Source: Limisphaerales bacterium
GTDB lineage: Bacteria; Verrucomicrobiota; Verrucomicrobiae; Limisphaerales; UBA11358
Length of the DNA stretch: 6,322 bases
Reading direction: 5' to 3'
Assembly (NCBI GenBank): GCA_003152145.1
Contig: PLZL01000327.1
Span: 1 to 6,322, forward strand
In this document: piece by piece, positions 5,530 through 6,322 of the stretch
Position numbering within the stretch: the first letter of the stretch is position 1
Layout: each line of letters begins with the position of its first letter
The notes under the pieces: model-generated
Told to the model about the DNA's origin: nothing
What the model saw: only the letters and a program-made list of their open reading frames with translations
Databases searched by the model: none
Position numbers and translations under genes: made by a program

Positions 5530-6321
5530 TCGCCGATACACTTTTCCAATGTCAGCCTGGTCAACCGGCTTGACCAACATCTCGTCAATGTTGACGTGCG
5601 GCGGACGGCGGGCGACCCAGACCAGAATTTCCGCGATGTCCTCGGCGACGAGCGGGCTCGCGCCTTCGTAAAGTTCCTTCGCCTTGCGCGCGTCGCCTTT
5701 GAAACGCACCAACGAAAATTCCGTTTCCGCCAATCCGGGGTCAACCGAGCTGACGCGGATTCCCGTGCCAAAAAGTTCGTGCCGCAACACGCGCGTGATT
5801 TGCAATTCACCCGCCTTGGCCGCGCAATAAGCCGCACTGCCCGCGTAAGCTGCGCGCGCGGCGAGCGAGCCGATGTTGATGAGACTTGCGCCCGCGTCGC
5901 GCGGCATGAGCGGAAGTGCCGCGCGCGTCATGCGCAGCACGCCCAGCACGTTCGACTGCATCATCGCCTCCCAATCCGCGTCCTTGCCCTCGGCCACCGT
6001 GTCAATGCCGAGCGCGCCGCCGGCGTTGTTGATCAAAACGTGAAGGTTTCCGCTTTCTGCTTTCCGACTTCCGATTTTTTCTTTTGTCCACGAAACAAAT
6101 TTTTCAACGCTCGCCGTTTTAGCAACATCAAGAAAATGAAAATGCGCCTCCCCTGCCCCTGCTCTTTTTGTTTCTGCCGCGACTTTTCGCAAGCGGTCAA
6201 CGCGCCGCGCACCGAGCAATAATTTTGCGCCTTCCGCGCCAAAAGCGCGTGCCGCCGCCGCGCCGAAACCGGACGATGCGCCGGTGATGAGAACCCATTT
6301 GTTTTTAAGCGGTGATTTCAT
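5518..6321 (-). CDS. Short-chain dehydrogenase/reductase (classical SDR, YdfG-like)
   Basis: A complete 267-residue oxidoreductase. The Rossmann nucleotide-binding motif TGASSGFG is at 13-20, with ARR at 38-40 suggesting NADP(H) preference. NNAG is at 98-101, the catalytic set is Asn124, Ser152, Tyr165 and Lys169 (YCAAK), and the DPG motif is at 194-196. The tail VNIDEMLVKPVDQADIG resembles YdfG-type enzymes, which oxidise serine or 3-hydroxy acids; the true substrate is unknown. Between the helix ending EKIG and the strand LHVLINNAG lies an extra SRKAESGN, about eight residues more than usual, encoded by a heptad repeat (see separate entry). The start is ATG at 6319-6321, one base from the window edge, so upstream signals are not visible. 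It converges on lptF with three bases between the stops. Confidence 0.93.
   Translation of the reverse strand: MKSPLKNKWVLITGASSGFGAAAARAFGAEGAKLLLGARRVDRLRKVAAETKRAGAGEAHFHFLDVAKTASVEKFVSWTKEKIGSRKAESGNLHVLINNAGGALGIDTVAEGKDADWEAMMQSNVLGVLRMTRAALPLMPRDAGASLINIGSLAARAAYAGSAAYCAAKAGELQITRVLRHELFGTGIRVSSVDPGLAETEFSLVRFKGDARKAKELYEGASPLVAEDIAEILVWVARRPPHVNIDEMLVKPVDQADIGKVYRRLKN
6045..6079 (-). repeat. Heptad repeat inside the dehydrogenase coding sequence
   Basis: Read on the minus strand, five 7-mers lie in tandem: AAAAATC, GGAAGTC, GGAAAGC, AGAAAGC, GGAAACC. They follow a loose RGAAANC pattern. They encode the unusual GSRKAESGN (residues 84-92) between a helix and the NNAG strand of the SDR fold. 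From memory, similar purine-rich heptads giving peptides such as SEVGSRKAE are common between genes in this type of genome, so this looks like invasion of a gene by that repeat at a tolerated surface loop. Confidence 0.6.
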
Positions 6322-6322
6322 G

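Noticed and set aside
5596..6222. 208-codon plus-strand frame.
   Set aside because: It is antisense to the dehydrogenase, which has a full set of SDR motifs; its composition is Arg/Ala-rich as expected of a shadow.

Overview
The window looks like chromosomal DNA from a free-living Gram-negative bacterium, most likely of the Verrucomicrobiota (Pedosphaera/Limisphaerales-like). This is an inference. It rests on the lipopolysaccharide genes, a GC-rich composition with weak or absent Shine-Dalgarno signals, GTG as well as ATG starts, and intergenic DNA full of small degenerate repeats of a kind I associate with that phylum. No rRNA, tRNA, CRISPR array, transposase or phage gene is visible.

Layout. 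Positions 45-694 hold a minus-strand type II toxin-antitoxin pair: a short antitoxin followed by a PIN-domain toxin, with stop and start codons overlapping as GTGA. Upstream on the same strand (769-1665) is a membrane-anchored protein with a NERD nuclease-like domain. Positions 1666-2343 carry no convincing gene. They hold a patchwork of repeats: a 14-bp direct repeat, degenerate copies of common intergenic phrases, a pair of facing REP-like hairpins with a compensatory base change, four tandem 11-bp units, and a heptanucleotide repeat that runs into the next stop codon. Positions 2344-3942 (minus) encode a polytopic O-antigen ligase/polymerase-family protein. Positions 3943-4368 hold a plausible plus-strand promoter and a truncated N-terminal remnant of a PreA/dihydroorotate-dehydrogenase-type gene, whose open frame runs into the start of lptF. 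Positions 4369-5514 (plus) encode an LptF/LptG-family permease. Positions 5518-6321 (minus) encode a complete short-chain dehydrogenase with a short repeat-derived insertion.

How the genes work together. The O-antigen ligase-family protein and the LptF-like permease are divergently arranged, and both act on LPS: one on its polysaccharide part at the periplasmic face of the inner membrane, the other on export of LPS to the outer membrane. The toxin-antitoxin pair and the NERD protein are accessory genes and could be a small stability or defence cluster, but nothing seen proves a shared function. The dehydrogenase appears unrelated to its neighbours.

I do not see a clear new multi-gene system. 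The more unusual signals are the REP-like hairpin pair, the 11-bp tandem array, the decayed preA frame overlapping the lptF start, and the heptad repeat inserted in the dehydrogenase coding sequence.
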